This document shows, piece by piece, positions 52,868-62,464 of a DNA stretch of 64,000 bases. The position numbers were made by a program, and so were the translations under genes. The notes beneath the pieces are model-generated. The model did no database searches, was not told the origin of the DNA, and saw only the letters and a program-made list of their open reading frames with translations. How positions within the stretch are numbered: the first letter of the stretch is position 1; each line of letters begins with the position of its first letter. Source of the stretch: Raineya sp. (lineage in GTDB: Bacteria > Bacteroidota > Bacteroidia > Cytophagales > Thermonemataceae); contig JALONN010000014.1 in NCBI GenBank assembly GCA_025454915.1, positions 1-64,000 of the forward strand. Reading direction: 5' to 3'.

Positions 52868-54973
52868 TTAGAAACTTACAAAAATCCCTGGTCCTATCAA
52901 GAAAAACCATGCTTTAGCACTCAAGAAATAGCCCATCCCTGCATACAGAGGAAATGAAAGTTTCACATCTTTTCGGGTAGGGTACAAACTGCCTATCACA
53001 ACAACACCCACATCTCGGTTGGAGGCATTGGCACTAAAATTAAAGGCATTGTTTGCCAAAATTCCAATTCCTACCTTATAAGGGCGATAACGGTTAATTT
53101 TTTCTGGATGATAGAAACTTAATTGTTGAACAATAGCCAAACTGATCCCCCCAAAAGGGTTAAAATTCGCTTGGTCAGCTCTTTTGATAAGAAGCCCCCC
53201 AGGGAAACTGACTTCTGTATCGAAACGTGTTTTTCTTTGAAGAATCAACTCAACTTTCTTCACAAAACCATCTCCTCCATATTTATCTTTATCATGGCTA
53301 AATACAATTTCTATTTTACTCCAACCATCCAAGTCGTATGTTTTTCTACCTAAAATAGTATTTAAGCTAAGAGGTGTTCTGTTACATTGTTTATCTATAT
53401 AAAAAGCGGCTCTTGGAGAGTTATCAGCGGGGCATACCAAAATATTATTGATACGTTTAATCTCTACTAAATCGCCTTTAGCATTGAAAACTGTTACATC
53501 AACACTTACATATTGTTTTCCAAAGAGTTTATTATTATCATCTATTTTCTCTGGATTGAAAGAAATTTCAATATCTCGAATTACATGAGGATATAATACA
53601 GTTTGAGGCAAATCTGTTACAAGTGTTTTCCCTGCACCATAATTAATATTCACAAAGTTGAGTTGATGTGGACGCTGATATTCATTAACAGGTATAGAAC
53701 GTCCCACTTTTTCGCTTCTGTTATAAATTTCTATTTCTTTGAGTGTAATATTTAATGGTACTTGCAGTTTGAAGGTTTGCACACTTTCTGTACGAATCAG
53801 GGAGTCTGATGTCAGAACATTTAGCCCTTCAAAACGAAATTTAGCTTTATCCAAAGCCAACCCTTCAAGCCTTAATTCGACTGTTTCGCCAGGGTAAAAA
53901 ACAGTCTCTCGTTTATTTCCTTCATGTAAAATAGTGATATTCCCAATAATGGTTTTGGGGTTCACATTGAAATTAGTAATACAAACAGGATTATCTCCAT
54001 TTTTGATGTATAAATACCCATCTGTACGTTTATGAAAGCTATAAGGGCGTAGCAAACATAGTATTTTTCCATTACTCAAGAGTTTTTGGGTAAAAATTTC
54101 TGCAACAAGCATCCCTCCTGCTTTTTCCTGATTTTCAATACGGTAGGTTTTTTCCATTTCAAGTAAACGGGTATAGTCTATCTGAAATTCTATGCCAGCC
54201 CTTTGAGCTTTGTCATCTAAAGTAATATCTCTTTGTTCTGCATTTAAAAATGCCAATCTGCTTCCTTTTACTCTAAACTTCTTTTTGATTGTGGGCAATT
54301 GATAATGTACTTTTCCTTTATCATCAACATATGGATTGATGGTAAATAACTCCAAATTAAACTCCATATCACCTAATTTAGATGGAAGGAGGTATAATCG
54401 GAGCTGACGATTTGAGTATTCAGTTCTGTAATTAATATCTTTTCCTTCTGTAAAAATAGGGTTTACTCTAATATTTTCAGGGTTATTTGACATGAGTTCA
54501 AAAACTCTCTCTTCCCCAATATAAAGTTCATCATCTTTTGGATAAAAATCGGCTTTGGTATGATGATAAGGCAATAATTTTATCTCACAGGTTGTCTCTT
54601 TCAAAGGAATCTGATTGATAGTCAGGTTTAAACTAATAAATTTACTCTGATTTAAGTTTTTGAATTGTATTTTAAACCTAAAATAGTCCTGTCCACGAAA
54701 AACAGAGTCTAATATTTCAAAATCGGAGGAATTTGCAATATCTATTTTCTGAATATTATCCATACTTGTAGGGTATAGTCTTACCTCACAAGGCATATTT
54801 TCAGATGTATATTCAAAAGCAATGAACTTATCACCTTTGTAGTTCATCAGATCTTTTTGTTGAGAATACTTTAGTGTATCTACCTGTAATACAACATCTT
54901 TAAAACAATTTTGAGCCCAAACAGACTGTGTTATAAAAAATATGATTATAAAATATACGCGATACTGTCTCAT
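52868..54973 (-). CDS. Secreted outer-membrane-associated protein, unknown family
   Basis: The 701-aa product has a signal peptide (MRQYRVYFIIIFFITQSVWAQ). The mature chain is a series of beta-rich Ig-like modules (residues about 30-560), followed by a strand-rich C-terminal 120 residues ending in Phe (AWFFLIGPGIFVSF), as in outer-membrane barrels. No enzymatic motif or named family is recognised. It is probably a cell-envelope structural or surface-assembly protein. Confidence 0.75.
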   Translation of the reverse strand: MRQYRVYFIIIFFITQSVWAQNCFKDVVLQVDTLKYSQQKDLMNYKGDKFIAFEYTSENMPCEVRLYPTSMDNIQKIDIANSSDFEILDSVFRGQDYFRFKIQFKNLNQSKFISLNLTINQIPLKETTCEIKLLPYHHTKADFYPKDDELYIGEERVFELMSNNPENIRVNPIFTEGKDINYRTEYSNRQLRLYLLPSKLGDMEFNLELFTINPYVDDKGKVHYQLPTIKKKFRVKGSRLAFLNAEQRDITLDDKAQRAGIEFQIDYTRLLEMEKTYRIENQEKAGGMLVAEIFTQKLLSNGKILCLLRPYSFHKRTDGYLYIKNGDNPVCITNFNVNPKTIIGNITILHEGNKRETVFYPGETVELRLEGLALDKAKFRFEGLNVLTSDSLIRTESVQTFKLQVPLNITLKEIEIYNRSEKVGRSIPVNEYQRPHQLNFVNINYGAGKTLVTDLPQTVLYPHVIRDIEISFNPEKIDDNNKLFGKQYVSVDVTVFNAKGDLVEIKRINNILVCPADNSPRAAFYIDKQCNRTPLSLNTILGRKTYDLDGWSKIEIVFSHDKDKYGGDGFVKKVELILQRKTRFDTEVSFPGGLLIKRADQANFNPFGGISLAIVQQLSFYHPEKINRYRPYKVGIGILANNAFNFSANASNRDVGVVVIGSLYPTRKDVKLSFPLYAGMGYFLSAKAWFFLIGPGIFVSF

Positions 54974-55088
54974 AACTTTGTTTTTTGGGCGAATTTAGTA
55001 AATTAAAAATTAAAAATTGCAAAGTTCATTTGTAAGAATATGTTTGATTTTGATAAAAAATCAATGTAATCAAGATTTTTATTTGTGA

Positions 55089-55119
55089 TTGGTGTTTTAT
55101 AAACTTTTCATTATTTTTG
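55089..55119 (+). promoter_or_regulatory. Promoter of the OmpA/glycosyltransferase pair
   Basis: TTG (55089-55091), 20-nt spacer and TATTTTTG (55112-55119), with the ATG at 55141 21 nt downstream. Confidence 0.55.
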
Positions 55120-55140
55120 TTTTCAGAAGTGTTCGACATT

Positions 55141-56331
55141 ATGCTTATATTTTTACGTTATATTTTTATATTTATCCCCTTTTTAGTTTGCAATGCTCAA
55201 ACCAAACAAACATCTAATTTAATTATTGATGGCAGTTTCGAGGATTATCAGGACTGTCCTGATGCCTTTGGAGTTGTACGCATTGGAAGCTTGAAATACT
55301 GGAAAGCCACTCCTCCTGATTGCACACCTGACTATTTTCATCAGTGTAGTAAAGAATTTAGCCCTAAAAACAACCCCTGTGGTAATCTGGAAGCTCAAGA
55401 AGGAAAAGGTTATTTAGGTTTGATTGTAAGGGTTGGAGAATCTCCTGAAAAGAATACTGACGAACTTTTTTACAGAGAACACGTTCAAGCCCGTCTCCGA
55501 GAGCCACTCAAATCCAGAAACAGATATATTTTTACCATGTACGTATCTTTATCTGAATATTCTACTTTTGCTCTAAGCAAGTTAGGGGCTTATTTTAGCA
55601 AGCACCCTGTTTTAGTGAATGATAAATTAGAATTACGTCCCCAAATTTCAACGAATTTTGTTGATACCAAACAGAAATGGATAAGAATTATAGACACACT
55701 TGTTGCTGAAGGGGACGAGCAGTATATTACATTAGGTGAATTTAGTAGTTTTTCTAAAAAAGATATACGAAAAATAGATGAGAAACCTGAACATAAACAG
55801 CGTTTTAGTTATTACAGAGCTTATTACTTTTTTGACAATTTAAGTTTAGTCTGGCTTGATGCTCTTGCAGACCCTATTCTTGCAGATCCTCCCCAGCCAC
55901 CCTACAAGCTCACAGCCCCCAAAGAACTCACAGGCTTTGAAAAACCCTGGCAGTTAGAACCTACAGAATTTGGCTACTTACAACCCAATAAACCCATTAT
56001 TCTAAAAAATGTATTGTTTGAGTTTGGGAAAGCTATTCTTTTAGAAAATTCAAAAAAGGAACTAAATAAATTATTACGTTTGCTTAACGAATACAAAGAA
56101 ATCAAGATTATGATTTCTGGGCACACCGATGAAATAGGAAAGCCCGAAGATAATTTAAGGCTTTCAGATGCCAGAGCGAAAACTGTTTATGAGTATCTGC
56201 TTAAAAATGGTATTAGTGAAAACAGGTTGTTTTATCGAGGATATGGAGCTTCGCAACCCCTTGAAAATAACAAAACAGAAGTAGGTAGAAAGAAAAATAG
56301 AAGAGTTGAGTTTTTTGTAATAGATGAGTAA
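55141..56331 (+). CDS. OmpA-family protein with secreted N-terminal binding region
   Basis: The ATG at 55141 (396 aa) starts the signal peptide MLIFLRYIFIFIPFLVCNAQ; the TTG at 55117 would add a spurious stretch inside the promoter. Residues about 25-250 form a jelly-roll/carbohydrate-binding-like region (IIDGSFEDYQDCPDAFG, NLEAQEGKGYLGLIVRV, YFFDNLSLVWLD). Residues about 285-396 form the OmpA domain (NVLFEFGKAILLENSKKEL, IKIMISGHTDEIGKPEDNLRLSDARA, RVEFFVID). It should bind peptidoglycan. The next gene, a GT9 transferase, starts 3 nt after the stop. Confidence 0.9.
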   Translation: MLIFLRYIFIFIPFLVCNAQTKQTSNLIIDGSFEDYQDCPDAFGVVRIGSLKYWKATPPDCTPDYFHQCSKEFSPKNNPCGNLEAQEGKGYLGLIVRVGESPEKNTDELFYREHVQARLREPLKSRNRYIFTMYVSLSEYSTFALSKLGAYFSKHPVLVNDKLELRPQISTNFVDTKQKWIRIIDTLVAEGDEQYITLGEFSSFSKKDIRKIDEKPEHKQRFSYYRAYYFFDNLSLVWLDALADPILADPPQPPYKLTAPKELTGFEKPWQLEPTEFGYLQPNKPIILKNVLFEFGKAILLENSKKELNKLLRLLNEYKEIKIMISGHTDEIGKPEDNLRLSDARAKTVYEYLLKNGISENRLFYRGYGASQPLENNKTEVGRKKNRRVEFFVIDE

Positions 56332-56334
56332 TGT

Positions 56335-57336
56335 ATGAAAATTATACTGAGTAGAACTGATAACTTAGGAGATGTCATCCTCACACTTCCTGTTGCTGGT
56401 TTTTTGAAAGAGCAAGACCCAACAAATGAGGTTTATTTTATTGGAAAGTCCTACACACGCCCAATTATAGAAGCCTGTCAGTTTGTAGATAAATTTTTAG
56501 ATAAGGATGATATTTTAAAAGACCCTCAAAAACTAGCTTCTTTACAAGCTGATGCAATTATTTTTATTTTTCCTGACCAAGATTTAGCTCCTATTGCAAA
56601 AAAAGCCAAAATTCCTTTGAGAGTTGGAACAAGCCATCGTTGGTGGCATTGGCTCTATTGTAATAAACGCATTGATTTCTCAAGAAAAGAATCCCCTCTA
56701 CATGAAGCACAGCTCAATTTCAAATTGCTTGAAGGCTTAGGCTTCAATATCGAGCCTAATTTTGGTTTAATTGCTGACTGGTTTGGTCTGAAAACTCCAG
56801 ATTTAATACCTGAGTTACAAGATCTACTTTCTAAAGAAAAATTAAATGTAATTCTCCATCCCAAATCGAAGGGTTCGGCAAGAGAATGGCATTTAGATAG
56901 CTATTTTGCTTTGGCTCAGAATAATCCTGACATTCAGTTTTTTGTAACGGGTACGCAAGCAGAAGGTGATTTAATTCAATCTCAAAAACCTGATTTATTA
57001 GCCTTAGAGAATGTCTATAATCTTGCTGGTAAGTTCAGTTTATCAGAACTTTTGATGTTTATCAGCATTTGTGATGGATTGGTTGCTTGTAGTACAGGTC
57101 CTTTACATATCGCTTCGGCTTTAGGCATTCATGCTTTGGGGATTTACCCCCCTATTAAGCCAATGCATCCTACCCGATGGCAGCCCATTGGCAAAAAAGC
57201 TAAAGTATTGGTATTAGATAAAGATTGTTCTGATTGCCGAAAAACCGAAAATTGCAGTTGTATCAATGCTATTTCGGTGGCAGAAGTAAGTGCAGAAATA
57301 AAAGATTGGCAAAGACAAAAAAATGAGGGTTTATAG
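56335..57336 (+). CDS. GT9-family glycosyltransferase (heptosyltransferase-like)
   Basis: The 333-aa enzyme has MKIILSRTDNLGDVILTLPVAGFLK, NVILHPKSKGSAREWHLDSYFALA, and the donor site LVACSTGPLHIASALGIHALGIYPP of ADP-heptose:LPS heptosyltransferases. A C-terminal Cys group (DCSDCRKTENCSC) is seen in several family members. It probably adds sugar to the lipopolysaccharide core. It is in an operon with the OmpA protein. Confidence 0.92.
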   Translation: MKIILSRTDNLGDVILTLPVAGFLKEQDPTNEVYFIGKSYTRPIIEACQFVDKFLDKDDILKDPQKLASLQADAIIFIFPDQDLAPIAKKAKIPLRVGTSHRWWHWLYCNKRIDFSRKESPLHEAQLNFKLLEGLGFNIEPNFGLIADWFGLKTPDLIPELQDLLSKEKLNVILHPKSKGSAREWHLDSYFALAQNNPDIQFFVTGTQAEGDLIQSQKPDLLALENVYNLAGKFSLSELLMFISICDGLVACSTGPLHIASALGIHALGIYPPIKPMHPTRWQPIGKKAKVLVLDKDCSDCRKTENCSCINAISVAEVSAEIKDWQRQKNEGL

Positions 57337-57352
57337 AACATTCTATAAACCC
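57327..57352 (+). terminator. Intrinsic terminator of the GT9 gene
   Basis: GGGTTTATAGAA and TTCTATAAACCC form a perfect 12-bp stem with loop CA followed by TTTTT. The stop codon at 57334-57336 lies within the left arm. Confidence 0.85.
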
Positions 57353-57359
57353 TTTTTCT

Positions 57360-59144
57360 TTATTTCTTTGTATTTTGTTTATTTTTTAAGTCTTTTTGCT
57401 TGGCTTCCAGTTTCTCTTGTTGAGCTTTCAAGGCATCTTCAAGGCGTTGTTGAAATCCTGATTTTTTCTTGTCTTTGTTTTTAAGTCTGTTATTGTCTAA
57501 AATTGCTCTAATTTTATTTTCATTTACCAGACGCTTAATTCCTATTTGCTGACCAATTGAAACCAAGTTAGAAACCAAATAATAGTAACTTAAACCAGCA
57601 GGGTAAGAGTTTAGCATGAACATAAACACAACAGGCATGATATAACCTACCATTTTCATAGGTCCTTCAACTGTAGAAGTCTGGTTTGTAAACCATGTAT
57701 ATACAATCGTTGAAATGGTCATCAGGATTGTGAACAAACTCACATGACTGCCATAAAAAGGTATCTGAAATGATAGATTCAAGATAGAATCGTATGTAGA
57801 AAGGTCTTCAGCCCATAAAAAGCTCTCCTGACGTAATTCGATAGCATTAGGGAAATAGGTAAACATAGCTATCAAAATAGGCATTTGCAAAAGCATCGGG
57901 ATACAACCAGCAAGCGGATTGATACCCACCTGTCTGAAAAGTTCCATCTGCTCTTGTTGTACTTTTTGCATATCTCCTCCTGTACGAGCCTTTATTTCGT
58001 CAATTTCAGGCTTCAATACTTTCATTTTAGCCATACCAATATAAGACTTGTATGAAAGAGGGAATAAAACAGCACGTAAAATCAGAACGAGTACAATGAT
58101 AATAATACCATAATTACCAATGCCTGAGAGTAAGTCGAGAATGGGTATTACCACAAATCTATTCACCCAACCAAATACAGCCCAGCCTAAACCTACGTTT
58201 TTGCTAAAGTCTTCGTCATATTTTTTTAAGACATCATATTTGTTGGGTCCTAAATAGAATTGAAATGTTCCTTTTCCATTTTGAAGATTTTCAGCAGGAA
58301 TAGCAATATTTGCCTGATAATTTTTTACAACATCTTTATTTTTGTCATCCGCTACTGTTGTGAAGGTAGCTTTAGAAAAACTATTATTTTTTGTAGCAAA
58401 AATAGATGCTAGGAAAAACTGCTGTTTGAAAGTTACCCAACGAATAGGCTCTGTAATCGTTTTTTCTTGTTTATCGTTGGTTTCTGAAAGATAATCATAA
58501 CCACCTTCTGGGGTATAATAAGTAATTGTTGACTTGATACGGCTGGGAGTAGCATCTTTTTCTGTTCTGGGCATATTTGCCTGCCAGTCAAGTGTTGCAG
58601 CATCTTTTGCAAGATTAAAGCCTGTAAGTTTTACTTCGTAAGCTAATTCGTAACTATCTGGCTTTAACGTATATACTTGCTCTATTTGTTTGCCCTCGGA
58701 TTGTACTTTGAAGACAAGTGAATTATTTTTTAGTTCTGATTGATATTTGATTTGATATAAATCTATTTTGCCTTTAGCTGTTGGAATCTGGTAGCTCATT
58801 TGGCTAAATTTCTCATCCAAAAGATACAAAGGCTTTTGATCGTAGGTTTTATAATTTTTTAATAAAACTTGTTTGATTTTACCTCCCTGAGTAGAAAATA
58901 TAACTTTGATTTCTTTGTTTTCCAAAACTACATCTTTCACTTCTGCTTGTAGAAATAGAGAATCGTATAGTTTTGTATCTAATTGTGTTACATTTTTCTT
59001 TGTTAAATCTTCCTGTTTTTGTTGTTGCTGGGTATTTTTAGAGCCTTGAGGCTTATCGGTAGGTGGTGTTGAAAAAAAGAAGAGCCACACAAAAATCATT
59101 ACCGAAATAATTACCATTCCAATGGCTTGGTTTCTGTCCATCAT
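57360..59144 (-). CDS. yidC: Membrane protein insertase YidC
   Basis: The 594-aa length is typical for Gram-negative YidC. An N-terminal anchor (GMVIISVMIFVWLFFF) is followed by a periplasmic beta domain with SSQGGKIKQV-type text (FSTQGGKIKQVLLKNYK). The conserved five-TM core begins GWAVFGWVNRFVVIPILDLL and has the substrate-groove Arg in VLILRAVLFPLSYKSYIGMAKM. It continues with GCIPMLLQMPILIAMFTYF and ends in YYYLVSNLVSIGQQ. A basic tail (KNKQNTKK) can contact ribosomes. It inserts inner-membrane proteins. Confidence 0.97.
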   Translation of the reverse strand: MMDRNQAIGMVIISVMIFVWLFFFSTPPTDKPQGSKNTQQQQKQEDLTKKNVTQLDTKLYDSLFLQAEVKDVVLENKEIKVIFSTQGGKIKQVLLKNYKTYDQKPLYLLDEKFSQMSYQIPTAKGKIDLYQIKYQSELKNNSLVFKVQSEGKQIEQVYTLKPDSYELAYEVKLTGFNLAKDAATLDWQANMPRTEKDATPSRIKSTITYYTPEGGYDYLSETNDKQEKTITEPIRWVTFKQQFFLASIFATKNNSFSKATFTTVADDKNKDVVKNYQANIAIPAENLQNGKGTFQFYLGPNKYDVLKKYDEDFSKNVGLGWAVFGWVNRFVVIPILDLLSGIGNYGIIIIVLVLILRAVLFPLSYKSYIGMAKMKVLKPEIDEIKARTGGDMQKVQQEQMELFRQVGINPLAGCIPMLLQMPILIAMFTYFPNAIELRQESFLWAEDLSTYDSILNLSFQIPFYGSHVSLFTILMTISTIVYTWFTNQTSTVEGPMKMVGYIMPVVFMFMLNSYPAGLSYYYLVSNLVSIGQQIGIKRLVNENKIRAILDNNRLKNKDKKKSGFQQRLEDALKAQQEKLEAKQKDLKNKQNTKK

Positions 59145-59179
59145 AGCTTTAACTAAAATTGCGTTTAAAAATTGGAACG

Positions 59180-59187
59180 CAAAGATA
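59180..59187 (-). promoter_or_regulatory. -7 promoter element of yidC
   Basis: A perfect TATCTTTG on the minus strand lies 35 nt upstream of the yidC ATG. A -33 TTG is not evident at the usual distance. Confidence 0.35.
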
Positions 59188-59235
59188 GCATAAAAACCTT
59201 GAAAAGAGAAAAAAATAAAGATTAAAAATAAAAAG

Positions 59236-59865
59236 CTATTCTTTTGGTTTAAACATATAACCTAATCGAATACCACAACTCAGCATTGGAAATAAATAGT
59301 GGTCTTTTTTTAGTATATAAATATCATCTATTTCAGAATTTGTTCCTGTTTTTTTAGAAAATTTGACTCCCATACCTATATAATTTTCAAAATAGATATT
59401 TGAACCCACATGTCTCATTTTTCCAAGCTTGAATGTAAGACTATAGGAATTTCGAATAAAACGTTGACTTTTGAGTTGCTCAAAACAATCATTTGTGGGG
59501 CAAACTGTTTCCCACTCTTCTGCATCATAAAAGGCATTACGGGTTTCTATACCTACAGAAATGTATCTACCATTAAACTTTTCTTGAAAATAATACCTGT
59601 GTTCTAATCCTAAACGAATAGTTTTTGTTTGAGTAATATTCCTTTCATTTTCTTGCAGGTTTCCCCAAAATCCATACCCCAGAGAGCCTTGCAGTGTTTT
59701 TTTGTTAGAACTCTTATAAGCATTCCATTCTCCATTCAAATAAATGGAAGGTGTAACAGGATCAAATAGTCGGAGCATTGTCCATTTTGCAATCACTTGC
59801 CCTTGCAATTGAGACAATACCCCTGTTATAATAAAAAAAGATAAAAAGAGAGTTTTCAAAATCAT
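59236..59865 (-). CDS. Outer-membrane beta-barrel-like protein, unknown
   Basis: The 209-aa product has a signal peptide (MILKTLFLSFFIITGVLSQLQG). Strand-like segments (WTMLRLFDPVTPSIYLNGEWNAY, LGYGFWGNLQENERN, IRLGLEHRYYFQEKFNGRYISVGIETR, YFENYIGMGVKFSK, PMLSCGIRLGYMF) suggest a small barrel of the DUF3575 or OmpW type. It follows the LVIVD lipoprotein gene with a 2-nt gap, so it belongs to the same operon. Confidence 0.75.
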   Translation of the reverse strand: MILKTLFLSFFIITGVLSQLQGQVIAKWTMLRLFDPVTPSIYLNGEWNAYKSSNKKTLQGSLGYGFWGNLQENERNITQTKTIRLGLEHRYYFQEKFNGRYISVGIETRNAFYDAEEWETVCPTNDCFEQLKSQRFIRNSYSLTFKLGKMRHVGSNIYFENYIGMGVKFSKKTGTNSEIDDIYILKKDHYLFPMLSCGIRLGYMFKPKE

Positions 59866-59867
59866 TA

Positions 59868-60626
59868 TTATTTGATTACAGGTATTTTACTCAATAATTG
59901 CATGGGGTTTTGAGAGTAATCGTATTGATATAAGCCATCAGAACCTACCGCAATAAGCATCTTATTTTGAGGTATCACATCAAAGCTGGCAGTATTTCTC
60001 AAGAATTCTTTTTCAACAGGTTTTAAAGGGTCTGTAATATCAAATCTCTTGAGTCCATTTGAGCCTTCTGTTACAAATAAATCCGTACCATCTACACCTA
60101 AGCCATGTGGATTAATCATTGAGAGTCTATTCACCATTTGTGGATTTGTTGGATTGCTGATATCCACTATCTCTAATACATTTTCAGACCTTAAACAAGT
60201 TACTTGGCTATTTCTTAAAGTTACATATGCATAATTTCCTTGTGCAACAACGGGGTCACATGCTGTAATATGCTGGTAACGAGATAACTGAACTGGATTT
60301 TCAGGATTAGAAAAGTCATAAATATACATGGCATCACTAGCTCCAATAAAAAACTTATTTTGGTATGGAAATATGGTTTCTATACCAAAACCAATATTGG
60401 TTGTATGGATTTGTTTGGGCTCAGTTGGGTTTGCAAGGCTGAAAGTTCTCAAGTTTGTTTTATCAACAATATATAGATTGTCTCCTTGTATAGCAAAACG
60501 AGCTAATGAGCCTGCTTGTCCAGTTGTAGGTGCTGCTTTACCAAAAGTGTTATCACTGTTATTTTGTGTACTACAAGCTCCTAAAGAGCCTAAGATAAGA
60601 ATTGAATATATAAAGTTTTTCATCAT
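59868..60626 (-). CDS. LVIVD-repeat lipoprotein
   Basis: The 252-aa product has a lipoprotein signal (MMKNFIYSILILGSLGAC-ST). LVIVD beta-propeller repeats are visible: LYIVDKTNLRTFSLANPTEPKQI, MYIYDFSNPENPVQL, VLEIVDISNPTNPQMV, LKRFDITDPLKPVEK. The end DVIPQNKMLIAVGSDGLYQYDYS is usual for the family. It is probably a surface-exposed propeller. It lies 13 nt after a second LVIVD protein gene. Confidence 0.88.
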   Translation of the reverse strand: MMKNFIYSILILGSLGACSTQNNSDNTFGKAAPTTGQAGSLARFAIQGDNLYIVDKTNLRTFSLANPTEPKQIHTTNIGFGIETIFPYQNKFFIGASDAMYIYDFSNPENPVQLSRYQHITACDPVVAQGNYAYVTLRNSQVTCLRSENVLEIVDISNPTNPQMVNRLSMINPHGLGVDGTDLFVTEGSNGLKRFDITDPLKPVEKEFLRNTASFDVIPQNKMLIAVGSDGLYQYDYSQNPMQLLSKIPVIK

Positions 60627-60639
60627 GGTTACAATTATT

Positions 60640-61170
60640 TTAGTATCTACACTTTGGAGATTTTATTCTGACACGTTCCCAACCCACTACAATACCTTTT
60701 GAAGCATCTATACATTCAAAAAAACCTTGTTCAGGTGGTAACTGTGAGTTGTTTTGAGGCAAAGCGTTTGCAATTCGATTCGTTAATTTCACATCCGTTG
60801 GGTTGGATATATCAAACACAATCAAATCACCATGATTATCGGCATACATCATGTTGCCTTTAATAGCTATATCGTTGTTCTGAGGGATTTCAATAAAGCT
60901 AATATTTTTGGGTTGTTTGGGGTCAATATTATCTATGATATGAACGCCTCTACCTGCTTCTCCTACAAATAAATATCTACCATAGGTATAAATTTTCCCA
61001 GGTTTTTGTAGAACACGGGCTTCTAAAGTACTAATAGTATTGATTTGCTCTTTGGATACATAAACAGGCTTGAATCCATCTACTTCATCAGGATATTCAT
61101 CTACATTGTCAACGCCAAAACATCCAGACAACAAAAACAGAAGCAATACATAGAGATAGTTATTTTTCAT
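60640..61170 (-). CDS. LVIVD-repeat lipoprotein, short form
   Basis: The 176-aa product has a lipoprotein signal (MKNNYLYVLLLFLLSGC-FG). LVIVD-type repeats follow: IYTYGRYLFVGEAGRGVHIIDNIDPKQPKNI, and MMYADNHGDLIVFDISNPTDVKLTNRI. The final part (FFECIDASKGIVVGWERVRIKSPKCRY) matches the family end. With only about two to three blades it cannot close a propeller alone, so it may pair with itself or with the protein encoded next. Confidence 0.85.
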   Translation of the reverse strand: MKNNYLYVLLLFLLSGCFGVDNVDEYPDEVDGFKPVYVSKEQINTISTLEARVLQKPGKIYTYGRYLFVGEAGRGVHIIDNIDPKQPKNISFIEIPQNNDIAIKGNMMYADNHGDLIVFDISNPTDVKLTNRIANALPQNNSQLPPEQGFFECIDASKGIVVGWERVRIKSPKCRY

Positions 61171-61220
61171 AATTTTCTATTTGAATGACTTCTGTTTTAG
61201 AGCAAAAAATATGCCTGATA

Positions 61221-62378
61221 TTACAACATTGCGTATTTTTTTACATCATCAGCTGTAATTTTTGTTCCACCCATAATTACAAGCCTTTCAACTACATTAC
61301 GCAATTCTCTGATATTTCCAGACCAATTTCTTTCCTGAAGTAAAATAATTGCATCTTTATCTACTTTTTTGGGAGAGTTTCGATAATCTTCAGCAATATC
61401 ATTCAAAAACTTATCTACAAGCAACGGAATATCATCTTTTCTTTCATCTAAAGAAGGTACTTTCACTACGATTACACCTAATCTATGAAACAAATCTTCT
61501 CTAAAATTCCCTTTTTTGATTTCTTCCTTAAGGTCTTTGTTGGTAGCTGCGATTACTCGTACATTTACCTTGATGTCTTTATCGCTTCCTACACGAGTAA
61601 TTTTTTGTTCTTGTAAAGCTCTTAAAACTTTGGCTTGAGCTGAAAGGCTCATATCACCTATTTCATCCAAAAACAACGTTCCTCCGTCAGCTTGTTCAAA
61701 TTTCCCTTTTTTATCTTTGATAGCTCCTGTGAATGAGCCTTTTTCATGACCAAAAAGCTCACTTTCAATTAGTTCACTAGGAATAGCTGCACAGTTTACT
61801 TCTACTAAAGGCATAGTCGCTCTTTCACTTTGTTCGTGTATTTGCCTGCAAACGAGTTCTTTCCCCGAACCATTGGGACCCATAATCAAGATACGGGCAT
61901 CTGTTTTGGCTATTTTTTCAATATCATCCTTGATTTGCTTAATAGCCTGAGATTCTCCAATGATTTCATACTTTTTACTAATAACTTTTTTAAGTGTTTT
62001 TGTTTCCTTGAGAAGGCTTGTCTTATCCAAAGCATTCTTTACAGTTATAAGCAGACGGTTAAGGTCTGGTGGTTTTGTAATAAACTCATAAGCACCTTTT
62101 TTGGTAGCCTCTACGGCTGTTTCGATGGTACCATGAGCTGAAATCATAATAAACTGAGTATTTTTACCCAACTCCGAAAATTTGGTAAGTACTTCCAAAC
62201 CATCCATTTTGGGCATTTTGATGTCACATAAAGCTATATCATAATCATCTTTAGAAAGCATTGCCAGCCCTTCTTCACCATCTTTTGCTTCTTCTACTTT
62301 ATGTTTTTCATATTCTAATATTTCTCGTAAGGCATAACGGATACTTGCCTCATCATCAATGATTAATATTCTTGCCAT
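61221..62378 (-). CDS. Sigma-54-dependent response regulator without Fis-type tail
   Basis: The ATG at 62378 (385 aa) starts directly at the receiver (MARILIIDDEASIRYALREIL); the TTG at 62399 adds seven residues. The receiver Asp is in DIALCDIKMPKMDG. The AAA+ domain has Walker A MGPNGSGKE, the sigma-54 contact loop ELFGHEKGSFTGA (GSFTGA for GAFTGA), and the Walker B region GGTLFLDEIGDM. It ends NWSGNIRELRNVVERLVIMGGTKITADDVKKYAML, with no C-terminal helix-turn-helix. The cognate kinase is not in the window. Confidence 0.94.
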   Translation of the reverse strand: MARILIIDDEASIRYALREILEYEKHKVEEAKDGEEGLAMLSKDDYDIALCDIKMPKMDGLEVLTKFSELGKNTQFIMISAHGTIETAVEATKKGAYEFITKPPDLNRLLITVKNALDKTSLLKETKTLKKVISKKYEIIGESQAIKQIKDDIEKIAKTDARILIMGPNGSGKELVCRQIHEQSERATMPLVEVNCAAIPSELIESELFGHEKGSFTGAIKDKKGKFEQADGGTLFLDEIGDMSLSAQAKVLRALQEQKITRVGSDKDIKVNVRVIAATNKDLKEEIKKGNFREDLFHRLGVIVVKVPSLDERKDDIPLLVDKFLNDIAEDYRNSPKKVDKDAIILLQERNWSGNIRELRNVVERLVIMGGTKITADDVKKYAML

Positions 62379-62464
62379 AATATTGATTGGTTTGTGCAAA
62401 TGTGCAAATTATTTTCTGATATATCAAATAGTTAGTTTTTGAGACTTTATAAAATATGAAAGAT

